Of a stretch of 64,000 nt of DNA, positions 24,361 through 32,033 are shown piece after piece. Under the pieces are notes generated by a model that searched no databases, was not told the DNA's origin, and saw nothing but the letters and a program-made list of their open reading frames with translations. How positions within the stretch are numbered: the first letter of the stretch is position 1; the number at the start of each line of letters is the position of its first letter. The position numbers were made by a program, and so were the translations under genes. Source of the stretch: Streptomyces sp. NBC_00335 (GTDB taxonomy: Bacteria; Actinomycetota; Actinomycetes; Streptomycetales; Streptomycetaceae); NCBI RefSeq assembly GCF_036127095.1, contig NZ_CP108006.1:4951501-5015500 (forward strand), given 5' to 3'.

Positions 24361-25667
24361 CGCAGGGTGTCCAGGGTGTTCCAGAAGGCCGGGAAGGACT
24401 TGGCGACGCAGCCGGGGTCGTTGATGACGACGCCGGGGGTGCGCAGGCCGATGATCGCGAAGGTCATGGCGATGCGGTGGTCGTCGTAGGTGTCGATGAC
24501 CGCGCCGTGCGGGGTGCCGCCGTGGATGGTCATGGCGTCGTCGTACTCGTCGACGGTGATGCCCATCTTGCGGAGTTCGGTGGTGACGGCCGCGATGCGG
24601 TCGCACTCCTTGACGCGCAGGCTGGCGATGTTGGTGATGTGGGTCTTGCCCTGGGCGAAGGCCGCGACCGCCGCGAGGGACGGGACGACGTCGGGCATGG
24701 CGTCCATGTCGACCTCGATGCCGTGCAGTTCGCCACCCTTGACGGTGATCGAGTTCTCGGTGATCTCGACGTGGGCGCCCATCCGGCCCAGGACCTCGGC
24801 GAGGCCGACGTCGCCCTGGTGGGAGGTGGAGCCGATGCCCGGGATGGTGACCCGGCCGCCGAGGATCGCCGCGGCGGCGATGAAGTAGGACAGGCCGGAG
24901 GCGTCGGGCTCTACGACGGCGTGGCCGCCCTTGAAGGACTGGCCGGCCGGGACCTTGAAGCTGCGGTAGCCGTCGCGCTCGACCGTGATGCCGTGCTCGG
25001 CGAGGGTGGCCAGCGTCATCTCGACGTACGGCTTGGAGACCAGCTCGTCGACGATCTCGATCTCGGTGTCCTGCTGGGCGAGGACCGAGCTGATCAGGAT
25101 CGAGGACGTGTACTGGGAGGAGATCGCGCCGGAGATCTTCGTCTTGCCGCCGACGAAGTTGCCGCCGGTGACCTGGATCGGCGGGGAGCCGTTGCCGCGC
25201 ACCGCGACCGCCTCGACGCCGAGGGCCGGAAGGGCCGCGAGCAGGTCGCCGAAGGGGCGCTCCTGCATGCGGGTGTTGCCGGTGACGGTGGTGATGCCCT
25301 CGGCGAGGCCGGCCATCGAGATCAGGAAGCGCAGCGGGGTGCCCGCGCCGCCGACGAAGATGTCGTCCTCGGGGGCGACCATCGGCTTGCCGGTGGGAGT
25401 GAGGGTGAACCTGTGGTTGTCGTGGTCGACCTCGACGCTGACGTGCCCGAAGGAGGCGACGGCGTCGGCGAAGAAGATGGTGTCGTCGGAGACGAGGGCG
25501 CCGTCGATCACGCCGGTCTTGCCGTCGAGGGCGGCCAGAGCCGCGATGGCGATCTGCCGGTTGGTGTAGCTCTTCGATCCGAGGACGCGCACCTCGTGGT
25601 CGATCGAGTCGATGGTCTCGACGGCGAGCTGTTCGGCCTTCAGGCGGGGGTCGTTGAGAGCGCTCAT
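24357..25667 (-). CDS. EPSP-synthase (AroA)-like enolpyruvyl transferase of an arsenic pathway
   Basis: 436 residues of the EPSP synthase/MurA fold. Substrate motifs are recognisable but divergent: LGSKSYTNR (usually SKS-x-SNR), [28 protein letters not shown] (Cys for Ser/Thr) and [13 protein letters not shown]. Such divergent AroA paralogues mark arseno-organic clusters, where they are proposed to make arsenoenolpyruvate. It overlaps the mutase-like gene by 4 bp. Housekeeping shikimate function is unlikely from this context. Confidence 0.87.
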   Translation of the reverse strand: MSALNDPRLKAEQLAVETIDSIDHEVRVLGSKSYTNRQIAIAALAALDGKTGVIDGALVSDDTIFFADAVASFGHVSVEVDHDNHRFTLTPTGKPMVAPEDDIFVGGAGTPLRFLISMAGLAEGITTVTGNTRMQERPFGDLLAALPALGVEAVAVRGNGSPPIQVTGGNFVGGKTKISGAISSQYTSSILISSVLAQQDTEIEIVDELVSKPYVEMTLATLAEHGITVERDGYRSFKVPAGQSFKGGHAVVEPDASGLSYFIAAAAILGGRVTIPGIGSTSHQGDVGLAEVLGRMGAHVEITENSITVKGGELHGIEVDMDAMPDVVPSLAAVAAFAQGKTHITNIASLRVKECDRIAAVTTELRKMGITVDEYDDAMTIHGGTPHGAVIDTYDDHRIAMTFAIIGLRTPGVVINDPGCVAKSFPAFWNTLDTLR

Positions 25668-25702
25668 GGGGTGGGACTCCTGATGCTGGGGTGTGATCTG
25701 GG

Positions 25703-26212
25703 TCACGCGAGTACGGCGCCCGAGCCGGGCATGGCGTCGGGAAGTTGGGGGGTGACGGCAATTCGCCACTGCGCCAAGGTGGGGCTGGAATTCAGCGCAC
25801 GGCGGCAAATCTCGGCCGCTGCGGACAATGCGCCGTCGAGGCTGCTGGTGCGGTGGAAGAACGTCAGCTCGATGCGTCCGGAAGTCGTCTTCGCGTGAAC
25901 GTGTTCGAGGTCGTCGCCCGGCATTGCCGCGGCCCAGACAATGTCCGTGACCACGGCCGATTCCAGCTTCGCGGCCTCGGCTTCGCGGGCGGCGACGAGC
26001 GTGGCGGTGGCCATGAACATGGGCCCTCCAGGCCGGGCGGTAAGTCCTGGTACGGACCACACGTGCTGATCTGCTTCGGCCTGAGTGACGGCGCTGTAGT
26101 GCTCCGTGTGGCGGCACTTGGGGCTGCAGCCATGTCCGCCGGCGGGCGAAAAGCCCAGCATGACCGCGGCGGCTCTGTTCATCAGGCGCAGGGCTTTTCG
26201 CGCAGCGGGCAT
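25703..26212 (-). CDS. Unknown first gene of the arsenic biosynthetic operon
   Basis: 169 residues, family not recognised. The N-terminal part has a Cys/His-rich stretch ([16 protein letters not shown]) after a short basic hydrophobic segment. The C-terminal part ([21 protein letters not shown]) looks like a small alpha/beta domain. ATG at 26212 has GGAGG at 6-nt spacing. It precedes the AroA-like gene by 35 bp, and copy A of the shared motif lies 144 bp upstream. The Cys/His cluster could bind a metal or arsenical. Confidence 0.72.
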   Translation of the reverse strand: MPAARKALRLMNRAAAVMLGFSPAGGHGCSPKCRHTEHYSAVTQAEADQHVWSVPGLTARPGGPMFMATATLVAAREAEAAKLESAVVTDIVWAAAMPGDDLEHVHAKTTSGRIELTFFHRTSSLDGALSAAAEICRRALNSSPTLAQWRIAVTPQLPDAMPGSGAVLA

Positions 26213-26355
26213 GGCTGTCCTCCGTGTGGTGGGGGTGGATTGCACTTCGGTCAGGGGGCGTTCTCGACGCGCTGCGGATTCCGTTTCCGAGGACCTCCGC
26301 TGCCCTGTGATCACTAGTTTGCTGAGCATTCCGAGGGGGCGGAAGGCTTAGTCGC

Positions 26356-26390
26356 TGGCATGAAGTGCGACCGGCAGGCACCTGCCTGAA
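26356..26390 (-). promoter_or_regulatory. Shared island motif, copy A (biosynthetic operon)
   Basis: TGGCATGAA-N2-GC-N3-CGGCA-N2-CACCTGCC on the plus strand, in the 340-bp divergent gap (26213-26552) between the biosynthetic operon and the LuxR-type regulator gene. The same gap contains GGCAGGCACCTGCC, a near-perfect palindrome within the motif. No gene is seen in the gap. Confidence 0.65.
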
Positions 26391-26552
26391 AGTGGCCGGA
26401 ATCCCGGCTCGCGATGCCCCGAACAATGCCTGTGCGGGTGCTCAGCCTGCGGACATCCCTTGTCGGGCAGAACTCTGACCTGCCAAGATCGGCCTCCGCC
26501 GATGGAGTTGAAGGATCGTCTCGACATATGAGACGTCAAGCGGGGGGTCGCT

Positions 26553-27536
26553 GTGCTGGCGAGTTTGGGACTGGATACCGAGGCCGAGTCGATCTACCGG
26601 CTGATGCTGACCCAGCAGGACTGGGGCGTTGCGGAAATCGCGGTCCACTTGGCCTGCCCGGAGGAGTCCGTACGGGGCGGCTTGGACCGGCTGGCCGAAC
26701 TGAACCTGCTACGCCGCTCCATGCAGGCGCCCGGCGGACTCAGACCCGTCAGCCCGGACCTCGGCTTCCAGCTCCTGCTCCAGCGCCAGCAGGCCAATCT
26801 GCTCGCGCAGCAGCAGCAGTTCGCCGAAAGCCAGGCAGCCATCAGCAAGCTCCTGGGCGAGTACTCGGAGCTGCGGACCGGTGAGCGTCACGGTGTCGAG
26901 TACCTCCAGGGCATCGACGCCATCCAGGCCCGCCTCGAAGAGCTCGCCCACCGCTCCACGAGCGAGTGCCTGTCCTTCATGCCCGGCGGCGCGCAGTCCC
27001 CTGCCAGCCTGGATGCCAGCCGGCCGCTCGACGAGGACCTGATGCGCCGGGGCGTGCGGGTCCTGACCGTCTACCTGGACAGCGTCCGCAACGACAACCC
27101 CACGGTCGAGTACGCCCAGTGGCTCCACGGCAACGGCGGCGAAGTCCGTACCGTGCCCGCCCTGCCGCTGCGCATGGTGCTCTTCGACCGCGAGGTCGCG
27201 CTGCTGCCGGTGGACCCGAACAACACCAAGAAGGGCGCGGTCCAGCTGACCGGCCCCGGAGTGCTGACCGCGCTGGAATCCCTCTTCGAGCAGGTCTGGG
27301 CGGGCGCCGCCCCCATCGGCAGCACCCGCGACCGCGACGAGGTCGGCCTCACCGCGCAGGAGCGTGAGCTGCTGCGTCAGCTCACGCAGGGCGCCACCGA
27401 CGAGATCGCCGCCAAGAAGCTGGGCATCGGCCTGCGCACCGCCCGCCGCATGATGTCGGACATGATGGCCCGCCTCGGTGCCCGCAGCCGCTTCGAGGCC
27501 GGGGTCCTGGCGACGAAGGCCGGCTGGACCGACTGA
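26553..27536 (+). CDS. LuxR-type regulator with TrmB-like N-terminus
   Basis: 327-residue transcriptional regulator. The N-terminus resembles a TrmB/MarR-like winged helix (IYRLMLTQQDWGVAEIAVHL). A Gln-rich coiled-coil stretch (LLLQRQQANLLAQQQQ) and a phospholipase-D-like effector region follow. The C-terminus is a LuxR HTH (ATDEIAAKKLGIGLRTARRM). Such proteins often act as pathway-specific regulators of secondary metabolism. It is divergent from the AroA/mutase operon and is the best candidate to bind the shared 35-bp motif. The start is GTG after a run of G. Confidence 0.85.
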   Translation: MLASLGLDTEAESIYRLMLTQQDWGVAEIAVHLACPEESVRGGLDRLAELNLLRRSMQAPGGLRPVSPDLGFQLLLQRQQANLLAQQQQFAESQAAISKLLGEYSELRTGERHGVEYLQGIDAIQARLEELAHRSTSECLSFMPGGAQSPASLDASRPLDEDLMRRGVRVLTVYLDSVRNDNPTVEYAQWLHGNGGEVRTVPALPLRMVLFDREVALLPVDPNNTKKGAVQLTGPGVLTALESLFEQVWAGAAPIGSTRDRDEVGLTAQERELLRQLTQGATDEIAAKKLGIGLRTARRMMSDMMARLGARSRFEAGVLATKAGWTD

Positions 27537-27639
27537 GCCCGCGGCGCCTACGGCCCCAGGTGGGACATCAGCAGGTCCGGGCCGGTCGTGCGGCGATCGG
27601 AATCATCTGACGGCTTCGGCCCGGCAGCCGCACGACCGG

Positions 27640-27670
27640 CAGGCCCGGCGCGCAGTGCGTACCGGGCCTG
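27640..27670. terminator. Terminator between convergent genes
   Basis: CAGGCCCGG and CCGGGCCTG (27640-27648, 27662-27670) form a 9-bp stem between the LuxR-type gene and the Cys-pair protein gene. Confidence 0.6.
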
Positions 27671-27703
27671 ACCTGGGGGTGTGGAAATGTGGATCCGTGG
27701 TCG

Positions 27704-29326
27704 CTAGCCGCAGCAGCCGCCCTCCGGCTGCAGGGGCTGGATCGGCTCGTACGCGGAGCCGCCGAGCAGCTTGGCCTTCAGGCGGCCGATCGCCGTGGTC
27801 GGCTCGTCCTCGGTGGTCGCGCCCAGCGCCTCGCGGCGGGCCTGGCCGAAGGCGGCGTGGAGCTTGGCGACCTCGGGACGCAGAGCCGCGTCGGTGACGA
27901 GGATCGCCGAGCGGATCTGGCGGGGCTTGAAGCCGCGCAGCCGCTTGGCCTCATCGGCGCCCGGACCGGCCTCGATGGAGGTGACGCCTTCGGCGTACGC
28001 GTCGCGCAGCGGACGGTCCAGGACGATCTCGAAGTAGATGCCGCTGCGCTCGCCGAGCGCCTCGTAGTCGAAGCCGGCCCACTTCACGAACAGGCGCTTG
28101 CCCTGGCGGACGGTCACCGAGACGGCGGCGACCTCGTCGTCCTTGTAGGCGAGGTAGGCACGGACGTCGGCCTCGCCCTCGACGAGCGCGCTGAGCAGCG
28201 CGCCGATGTGGGCCTCGTCCTCGCCGCCGCCGTACTTCTGCCGGTTCTGGGTGATCAGCTCGGAGATCCGGCCGACCAGCGGGCGCAGCTCCTCGCGGTC
28301 CTTGCGCTCGATGCGGGTGCCCGAGTTCGCCGCGCGGTCGCGGTCCTCCTTCACACGGCGCCGCTTGCGGGCCGGGAGGGAGGCGAGGTACGCGTCGTAG
28401 CTGTCGTGCTGGAGGTCGAGGAGGTTGTTCTCGCCGTGGAAGGCGATGTCGCCGCCGTACGCCTGGAGGGCGAGCGCGAGGACCTCGCTGTACGGGCTGT
28501 CGTGCAGCCAGGGTGCGACGATCGACCGGACGCCCGCCTCGGCCGCGGCCGGGACGATGCGGTCGATCAGGTCCGCGACCAGCAGCGGGTCCTCGACCGA
28601 GGCGGAAGCCTCGGAGCGGTAGCCGAGCGGGGAGCCGAGCAGCAGCGCCGGGAAGAAGGCCTCGGTGCCGAGCGCCTCGACGGTGTCGTTGGTCGAGTCG
28701 CAGCAGGACGTGGCCGAGCAGCAGGCGACCGCGCCGTTCTTGGGCTGCCAGCCCAGGTAGGTGCGCGGGTCGACGTCCACGATCGGGTCGGCGTCGAAGA
28801 GGAAGCCGGGAAGGAAGGCGAGCTCGCCCTCGCCGCGGTCGGCCACGGTGTACCAGGGCTTGGAGCCTTCGAGGCTGGCCTCGGTGGCCTTGAGCCAGTG
28901 CGCAAGCACGTACGGCGCGGGGTCGGTGGCTTGCGGAACGCTGCCGCCGAGGGCCGCGACGGCGTCATCGAGGGAGAGGCCGGTGCGTACGTCGGCCGGG
29001 TCCTCCTGTTCGGCGGAGCCGCAGCAGGAGACAGGCTCGGGCTTGGCGGGACCGCAGCAGCCGGTGGCCTGGGCGGGCTCCGGCTCGGGGGCCGGGCCGC
29101 AGCAGCCGGAGGGCTCCTCGGCCTTCGCGGGTGCGGCTTCCTCGGTCGTGCCGCAGCAGGAGGACTCCTCCTGCTCGGCGGCCTCGGGGGCTTCGGCGGC
29201 GGCCTCGGCGGCCTCGGCGGCCTCGGTGACCTCGGTGGTCGAGCAGCAGCCGGTGGCCGGCTCTTCCAGCACCACGAGCACCGGGACCGGCTCCTCAGTG
29301 GTGGCGCTGCAGCAAGTGGTGCTCAT
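27704..29326 (-). CDS. GNAT/FemAB-like protein with nine vicinal Cys pairs
   Basis: 540 residues. The first 130 residues are an acidic, Ala/Glu-rich region carrying six Cys-Cys pairs (for example TTCCSA, SGCCGP, TGCCGP). Two more pairs interrupt the next region (ACCSATSCCDS), and the protein ends in GGCCG. Residues about 130-520 resemble peptidogalycan/FemAB-type GNAT proteins (FHGENNLLDL, LFVKWAGFDYEA, SGIYFEIVLDRPLRDAYAEG). Vicinal thiols bind As(III) strongly, so an arsenic-binding or arsenic-sensing transferase is a reasonable guess. The ATG at 29326 has GAGGAG. It follows the GAGWD-repeat gene by 79 bp. Confidence 0.75.
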   Translation of the reverse strand: MSTTCCSATTEEPVPVLVVLEEPATGCCSTTEVTEAAEAAEAAAEAPEAAEQEESSCCGTTEEAAPAKAEEPSGCCGPAPEPEPAQATGCCGPAKPEPVSCCGSAEQEDPADVRTGLSLDDAVAALGGSVPQATDPAPYVLAHWLKATEASLEGSKPWYTVADRGEGELAFLPGFLFDADPIVDVDPRTYLGWQPKNGAVACCSATSCCDSTNDTVEALGTEAFFPALLLGSPLGYRSEASASVEDPLLVADLIDRIVPAAAEAGVRSIVAPWLHDSPYSEVLALALQAYGGDIAFHGENNLLDLQHDSYDAYLASLPARKRRRVKEDRDRAANSGTRIERKDREELRPLVGRISELITQNRQKYGGGEDEAHIGALLSALVEGEADVRAYLAYKDDEVAAVSVTVRQGKRLFVKWAGFDYEALGERSGIYFEIVLDRPLRDAYAEGVTSIEAGPGADEAKRLRGFKPRQIRSAILVTDAALRPEVAKLHAAFGQARREALGATTEDEPTTAIGRLKAKLLGGSAYEPIQPLQPEGGCCG

Positions 29327-29405
29327 CTTTCTTCTCCTCGGGTGGGGGCGGCTCTGGGGTGTGGGCCGGGTCAACGGGGGTGCGGTGCGGGGTGCGGGCC
29401 GGGGA

Positions 29406-29636
29406 TCAGTCCCAGCCGGCGCCGTTGGTGGAGGGGTTGATGGGAGCGGAGTCCCAGCCGGCGCCGGCCAGCGTCACGGGGGCGGCGTCCCAGCCGGCGC
29501 CGTTCGGGGCGGTGTCCCAGCCGGCGCCGGCCAGGGAGCCGAGCGACGAGGAGCTCAGCGCGGAGGCAGAACCAAGTCCGATCACGGACACCAGGACGGC
29601 GGCGGCAAGGCTCATCGAGGTACGCGAAACAGACAT
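29406..29636 (-). CDS. Small secreted protein with GAGWD repeats
   Basis: 76 residues. A signal peptide (hydrophobic core LAAAVLVSVIGLG, likely cleavage after ASA) is followed by a short Ser-rich spacer. Four repeats then have core GAGWD: GAGWDTAPN, GAGWDAAPV, GAGWDSAPIN and a final GAGWD at the C-terminus. No family recognised. RBS AAGGGG precedes the ATG. It leads the operon with the Cys-pair protein, under copy B of the shared motif. It could be a secreted binding peptide or a precursor with repeated cores; neither is shown. Confidence 0.75.
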   Translation of the reverse strand: MSVSRTSMSLAAAVLVSVIGLGSASALSSSSLGSLAGAGWDTAPNGAGWDAAPVTLAGAGWDSAPINPSTNGAGWD

Positions 29637-29775
29637 GGCTATCCCCTTGGAATGACAGTGGCTTTTTGGTGACCGGCGGCCTGCTGGCCGGTTCCGGTGG
29701 TCCCCGGGGGCTTGTCGCCCTCCCGGTGTTCATGAGTCTGTCCGAGGTCACCCAGGGTGTGGAAGGGATCACTGC

Positions 29776-29810
29776 TGGCATGAAGCGCGCCCGGCACCCT
29801 CATGCCTCAA
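29776..29810 (-). promoter_or_regulatory. Shared island motif, copy B (GAGWD operon)
   Basis: TGGCATGAA-N2-GC-N3-CGGCA on the plus strand, then TGCCT and AA at the same offset as in copy A. The flanking GGAAGG and GCTGGC also match copy A. It lies 140 bp upstream of the GAGWD gene. Confidence 0.65.
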
Positions 29811-29815
29811 CACGA

Positions 29816-29863
29816 CCAAGGGCCGGTTGCTTCGCGCGTGGCGCGAAGTCAACCGACCCTTGG
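29816..29863. terminator. Long interrupted hairpin after an arsR gene
   Basis: CCAAGGG/CCCTTGG, CGGTTG/CAACCG and TTCGCGC/GCGCGAA nest into one stem. It lies 16 bp beyond the stop of the minus-strand arsR gene. Confidence 0.65.
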
Positions 29864-29878
29864 CCGGAACGAGTTGGA

Positions 29879-30250
29879 TCAGGCGGAGAGCATCTCCGGG
29901 GAGGGGTCCAGCGCCTGGCACAGCACGGTCATGCTGCCCGGCGCGATCCGGTAGTACGTCTGGCGCCCGCGACGCTCCCGCTCCAGGAAGCCGGCTTCGA
30001 AGAGCACCTTGAGGTGGTGCGTGACCGTCGGCTGGGTCAGCCCCAGCGGCTCGGTGAGGTCGCAGGTGCACGCCTCGCCGCCCGGCTGGGTGCGGATCAG
30101 CCCGAGCAGGCGGAGCCGGGTGGAGTCCGCCACGACCTTCAGTGCGGCCGCGAGGTCATCGGCCGCCTCGGGGGTGAGGGGGCCGGCAAGCACGGGGGAG
30201 CAGCAGAGCTCCGAGATGGGCGTAGGCATACCCGATCCAACGACGGTCAT
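29879..30250 (-). CDS. ArsR-family regulator divergent from arsP
   Basis: 123-residue winged-helix repressor with C16-C17 near the N-terminus (SELCCSPV) and C61/C63 in GEACTCDL, the same thiol layout as the regulator at 12186. HTH GLTQPTVTHHLKVLFEAG. ATG at 30250 or at 30229; the upstream one lies inside a CATnGA-N6-TCTATG palindrome. It is divergent from the ArsP-type permease and probably represses it and itself. Confidence 0.88.
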   Translation of the reverse strand: MTVVGSGMPTPISELCCSPVLAGPLTPEAADDLAAALKVVADSTRLRLLGLIRTQPGGEACTCDLTEPLGLTQPTVTHHLKVLFEAGFLERERRGRQTYYRIAPGSMTVLCQALDPSPEMLSA

Positions 30251-30255
30251 CTATG
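30238..30255. promoter_or_regulatory. ArsR-type operator 1
   Basis: CAACGA-N6-TCTATG, an imperfect member of the five-copy palindrome family, overlapping the arsR start. Confidence 0.5.
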
Positions 30256-30271
30256 GATTGTTCCCCAAACG

Positions 30272-30289
30272 CATTGACAGTCATCTATG
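30272..30289. promoter_or_regulatory. ArsR-type operator 2
   Basis: CATTGA-N6-TCTATG in the divergent arsR/arsP promoter. Confidence 0.6.
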
Positions 30290-30308
30290 GATCCGACAGA
30301 GTTCAACC

Positions 30309-30326
30309 CATCGACAGCCGTCTATG
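30309..30326. promoter_or_regulatory. ArsR-type operator 3
   Basis: CATCGA-N6-TCTATG, ending 19 bp before the arsP start codon. Confidence 0.6.
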
Positions 30327-30345
30327 AGTTGAGTTGGAGCTTTCC

Positions 30346-31407
30346 GTGTTCGACACCGTCCTTGACGTCCTGGGCAAGACAGCCCAGGACGTCGGCCACA
30401 CCCTCGCGGCGAACTGGCCCTTCCTGCTGATCAGCGTGATCGTGGCCTCGGCCATCCCGGTGTACGTCGGCGCGGAGCGGCTCTCCTCCTGGCTGCGGCG
30501 CAAGACGCTCTGGGCGGTCATCGGGGCCGTCGTCCTCGCGACGCTCACCCCGTTCTGCTCCTGCGGCACCACGGCGGTCGTCCTGGGCGCCCTCGCCTCC
30601 AGTGTTCCGTGGGCCCCGGTCGTCACCTTCATGGTCGCCTCGCCGCTGACCAGCCCGGAGGAGCTCGTCTACTCCATAGGCCTGTTCGGCCCGGACTTCG
30701 CCGTGACGTTCTTCGTGGCCGCGATCGTCCTCGGCTTCTTCGCCGGCGCCATCACCTGGCTCATCGAAAAGACCGGCTGGCTCGACGGTCAGGCCCGCCT
30801 GACCTCCACCGAGGCCGAGAAGAAGGCCGAAGAGAGCTGCTGCACCAGCGGTGACGCCGAGGACGACATCTCGGGTGGCGGCGTGAGCGCCCCGGCCGGC
30901 TCCGGCGGCGGTGGCGGCCTGGCCCGTACGGCCCTGCTGAACCGCCCCATCGCCCCGGCCCCGGCCCCCGCGCCGGTCGAGACCAGCCTGGTCAAGCGCT
31001 GGAAGCTCGACGAGTTCGGCAACGAGCTCATGATCACCAGCAAGCGCCTCGCGCTCTACTTCCTGGGCTTCGCGACGCTGGGCTTCCTGATCATCAACTC
31101 GATCCCCACCCGCTACCTGACCGAGTACCTCGGCGGCGGCCACTGGTACTCCGTCCCGCTCGCCGCGCTGATCGGCATCCCGGTCTACCTGAACTCCGAC
31201 GGCTCGCTGCCGCTCATCGCCTCCCTGATGAAGGGCGGCATGGGCCCCGGCCCGGCGATCGCCTTCCTGATGACCGGCGCGGGCACCAGCGTCGGCGCCA
31301 TCAGCGGCATGCTCCTCATCGCCCGCTGGCGCGTGGTCGCCCTGGTCGTCGGCATCCTCTTCACCGGTGCGTGCGTCCTCGGCTACACCGCCCCGATGTG
31401 GCTCTGA
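30346..31407 (+). CDS. arsP: ArsP-type (DUF318) organoarsenical efflux permease
   Basis: 353-residue membrane permease of the DUF318/ArsP family with about eight helices. The signature TPFCSCGTTAV holds the Cys pair typical of ArsP, which exports trivalent organoarsenicals. A cytosolic loop carries a further CC pair (EESCCTSG) and a Gly/Pro linker. I prefer GTG at 30346 (GGAG 6 nt upstream) over TTG at 30334. Three ArsR-type operators precede it. An exporter for C-As compounds fits a cluster that makes them. Confidence 0.85.
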   Translation: MFDTVLDVLGKTAQDVGHTLAANWPFLLISVIVASAIPVYVGAERLSSWLRRKTLWAVIGAVVLATLTPFCSCGTTAVVLGALASSVPWAPVVTFMVASPLTSPEELVYSIGLFGPDFAVTFFVAAIVLGFFAGAITWLIEKTGWLDGQARLTSTEAEKKAEESCCTSGDAEDDISGGGVSAPAGSGGGGGLARTALLNRPIAPAPAPAPVETSLVKRWKLDEFGNELMITSKRLALYFLGFATLGFLIINSIPTRYLTEYLGGGHWYSVPLAALIGIPVYLNSDGSLPLIASLMKGGMGPGPAIAFLMTGAGTSVGAISGMLLIARWRVVALVVGILFTGACVLGYTAPMWL

Positions 31408-31461
31408 TCTCCACGGCCCAAACGATCCACCCGGCCTGAGCGCCAACGCAACAGACGGCAA

Positions 31462-31490
31462 CGGCCCGCCCCCTGCTCCGGGGCGGGCCG
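31462..31490. terminator. Bidirectional terminator
   Basis: CGGCCCGCCCC/GGGGCGGGCCG, 11-bp stem with a 7-nt loop, between arsP and the convergent arsR gene. Confidence 0.8.
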
Positions 31491-31524
31491 CAGCCATGTC
31501 CGGGGCACCTCCCCGGCCGGCCGG

Positions 31525-31896
31525 TCAGGCCGGGATGGCGCGGGAGTCCTGCGCGGCCACCGACTTCATTGCGGAGAGCTGCCCTATGAGGGCGTCCAGA
31601 CGGTCGGAACGCACCTGGTAGTACACCTCGTTCGCCCTCCGCTCGGAGGAGAGCACGCCCGCCTCCCGCAGCTTCTTCAGGTGGTGGCTGACCGTCGGCC
31701 CCGAGACGGAGAAGGACGCGGCGATCTCCCCCATGCAGACCTCGCCGGCCGGGCAGCAGGCCACGATGCTGGCGATCCGCAGCCGCACCGGGTCGGCCAG
31801 CGCCTTGAACGCGGCTGCCAGGTCCACGGCTTCGGCGGCAGTCATGGGCTCAGGGCAGCAGGATGCGGACATCCCGGCAGGTGCAGGCTCGATCAT
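31525..31896 (-). CDS. ArsR-family regulator upstream of the aminotransferase
   Basis: 123 residues. Cys residues are C13-C14 (ASCCPEP), C47-C48 (VACCPAGE) and C54 (VCMGEI), a dense thiol set for As(III). HTH SVSGPTVSHHLKKLREAGVLS. It is divergent from the 57-residue CxxC gene and aminotransferase, with two CATnGA-N6-TCTATG palindromes between. Confidence 0.88.
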   Translation of the reverse strand: MIEPAPAGMSASCCPEPMTAAEAVDLAAAFKALADPVRLRIASIVACCPAGEVCMGEIAASFSVSGPTVSHHLKKLREAGVLSSERRANEVYYQVRSDRLDALIGQLSAMKSVAAQDSRAIPA

Positions 31897-31965
31897 GCGC
31901 CCAATCTGGCCGATGAGAGCTCCCGCGTCCAGATCTGCCCGAGAGGCGGGACGCGACCCTCAAAG

Positions 31966-31983
31966 CATTGACGAACATCTATG
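31966..31983. promoter_or_regulatory. ArsR-type operator 4
   Basis: CATTGA-N6-TCTATG in the divergent promoter of arsR and the aminotransferase operon. Confidence 0.6.
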
Positions 31984-32002
31984 AGTCCTGCCATCCTCAA
32001 TC

Positions 32003-32020
32003 CATAGACACTCATCTATG
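32003..32020. promoter_or_regulatory. ArsR-type operator 5 (best palindrome)
   Basis: CATAGA-N6-TCTATG, perfect 6-bp arms, 13 bp before the ATG of the small CxxC gene. Confidence 0.65.
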
Positions 32021-32033
32021 AATCGAGGATGTC

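Noticed and set aside
24357..25667. Housekeeping shikimate-pathway AroA
   Set aside because: Core motifs deviate (Cys in [15 protein letters not shown]), and no other aromatic-pathway gene is nearby.
22798..25761. A 987-residue reading of the mutase-like gene
   Set aside because: The first 460 residues are Arg/Pro-rich antisense-frame noise overlapping the AroA-like gene. The real start is the ATG at 24360.
29406..29636. Confident call of a RiPP precursor
   Set aside because: It has a standard Sec-type signal peptide, and no recognised RiPP-modifying enzyme is adjacent, so only a possibility is noted.
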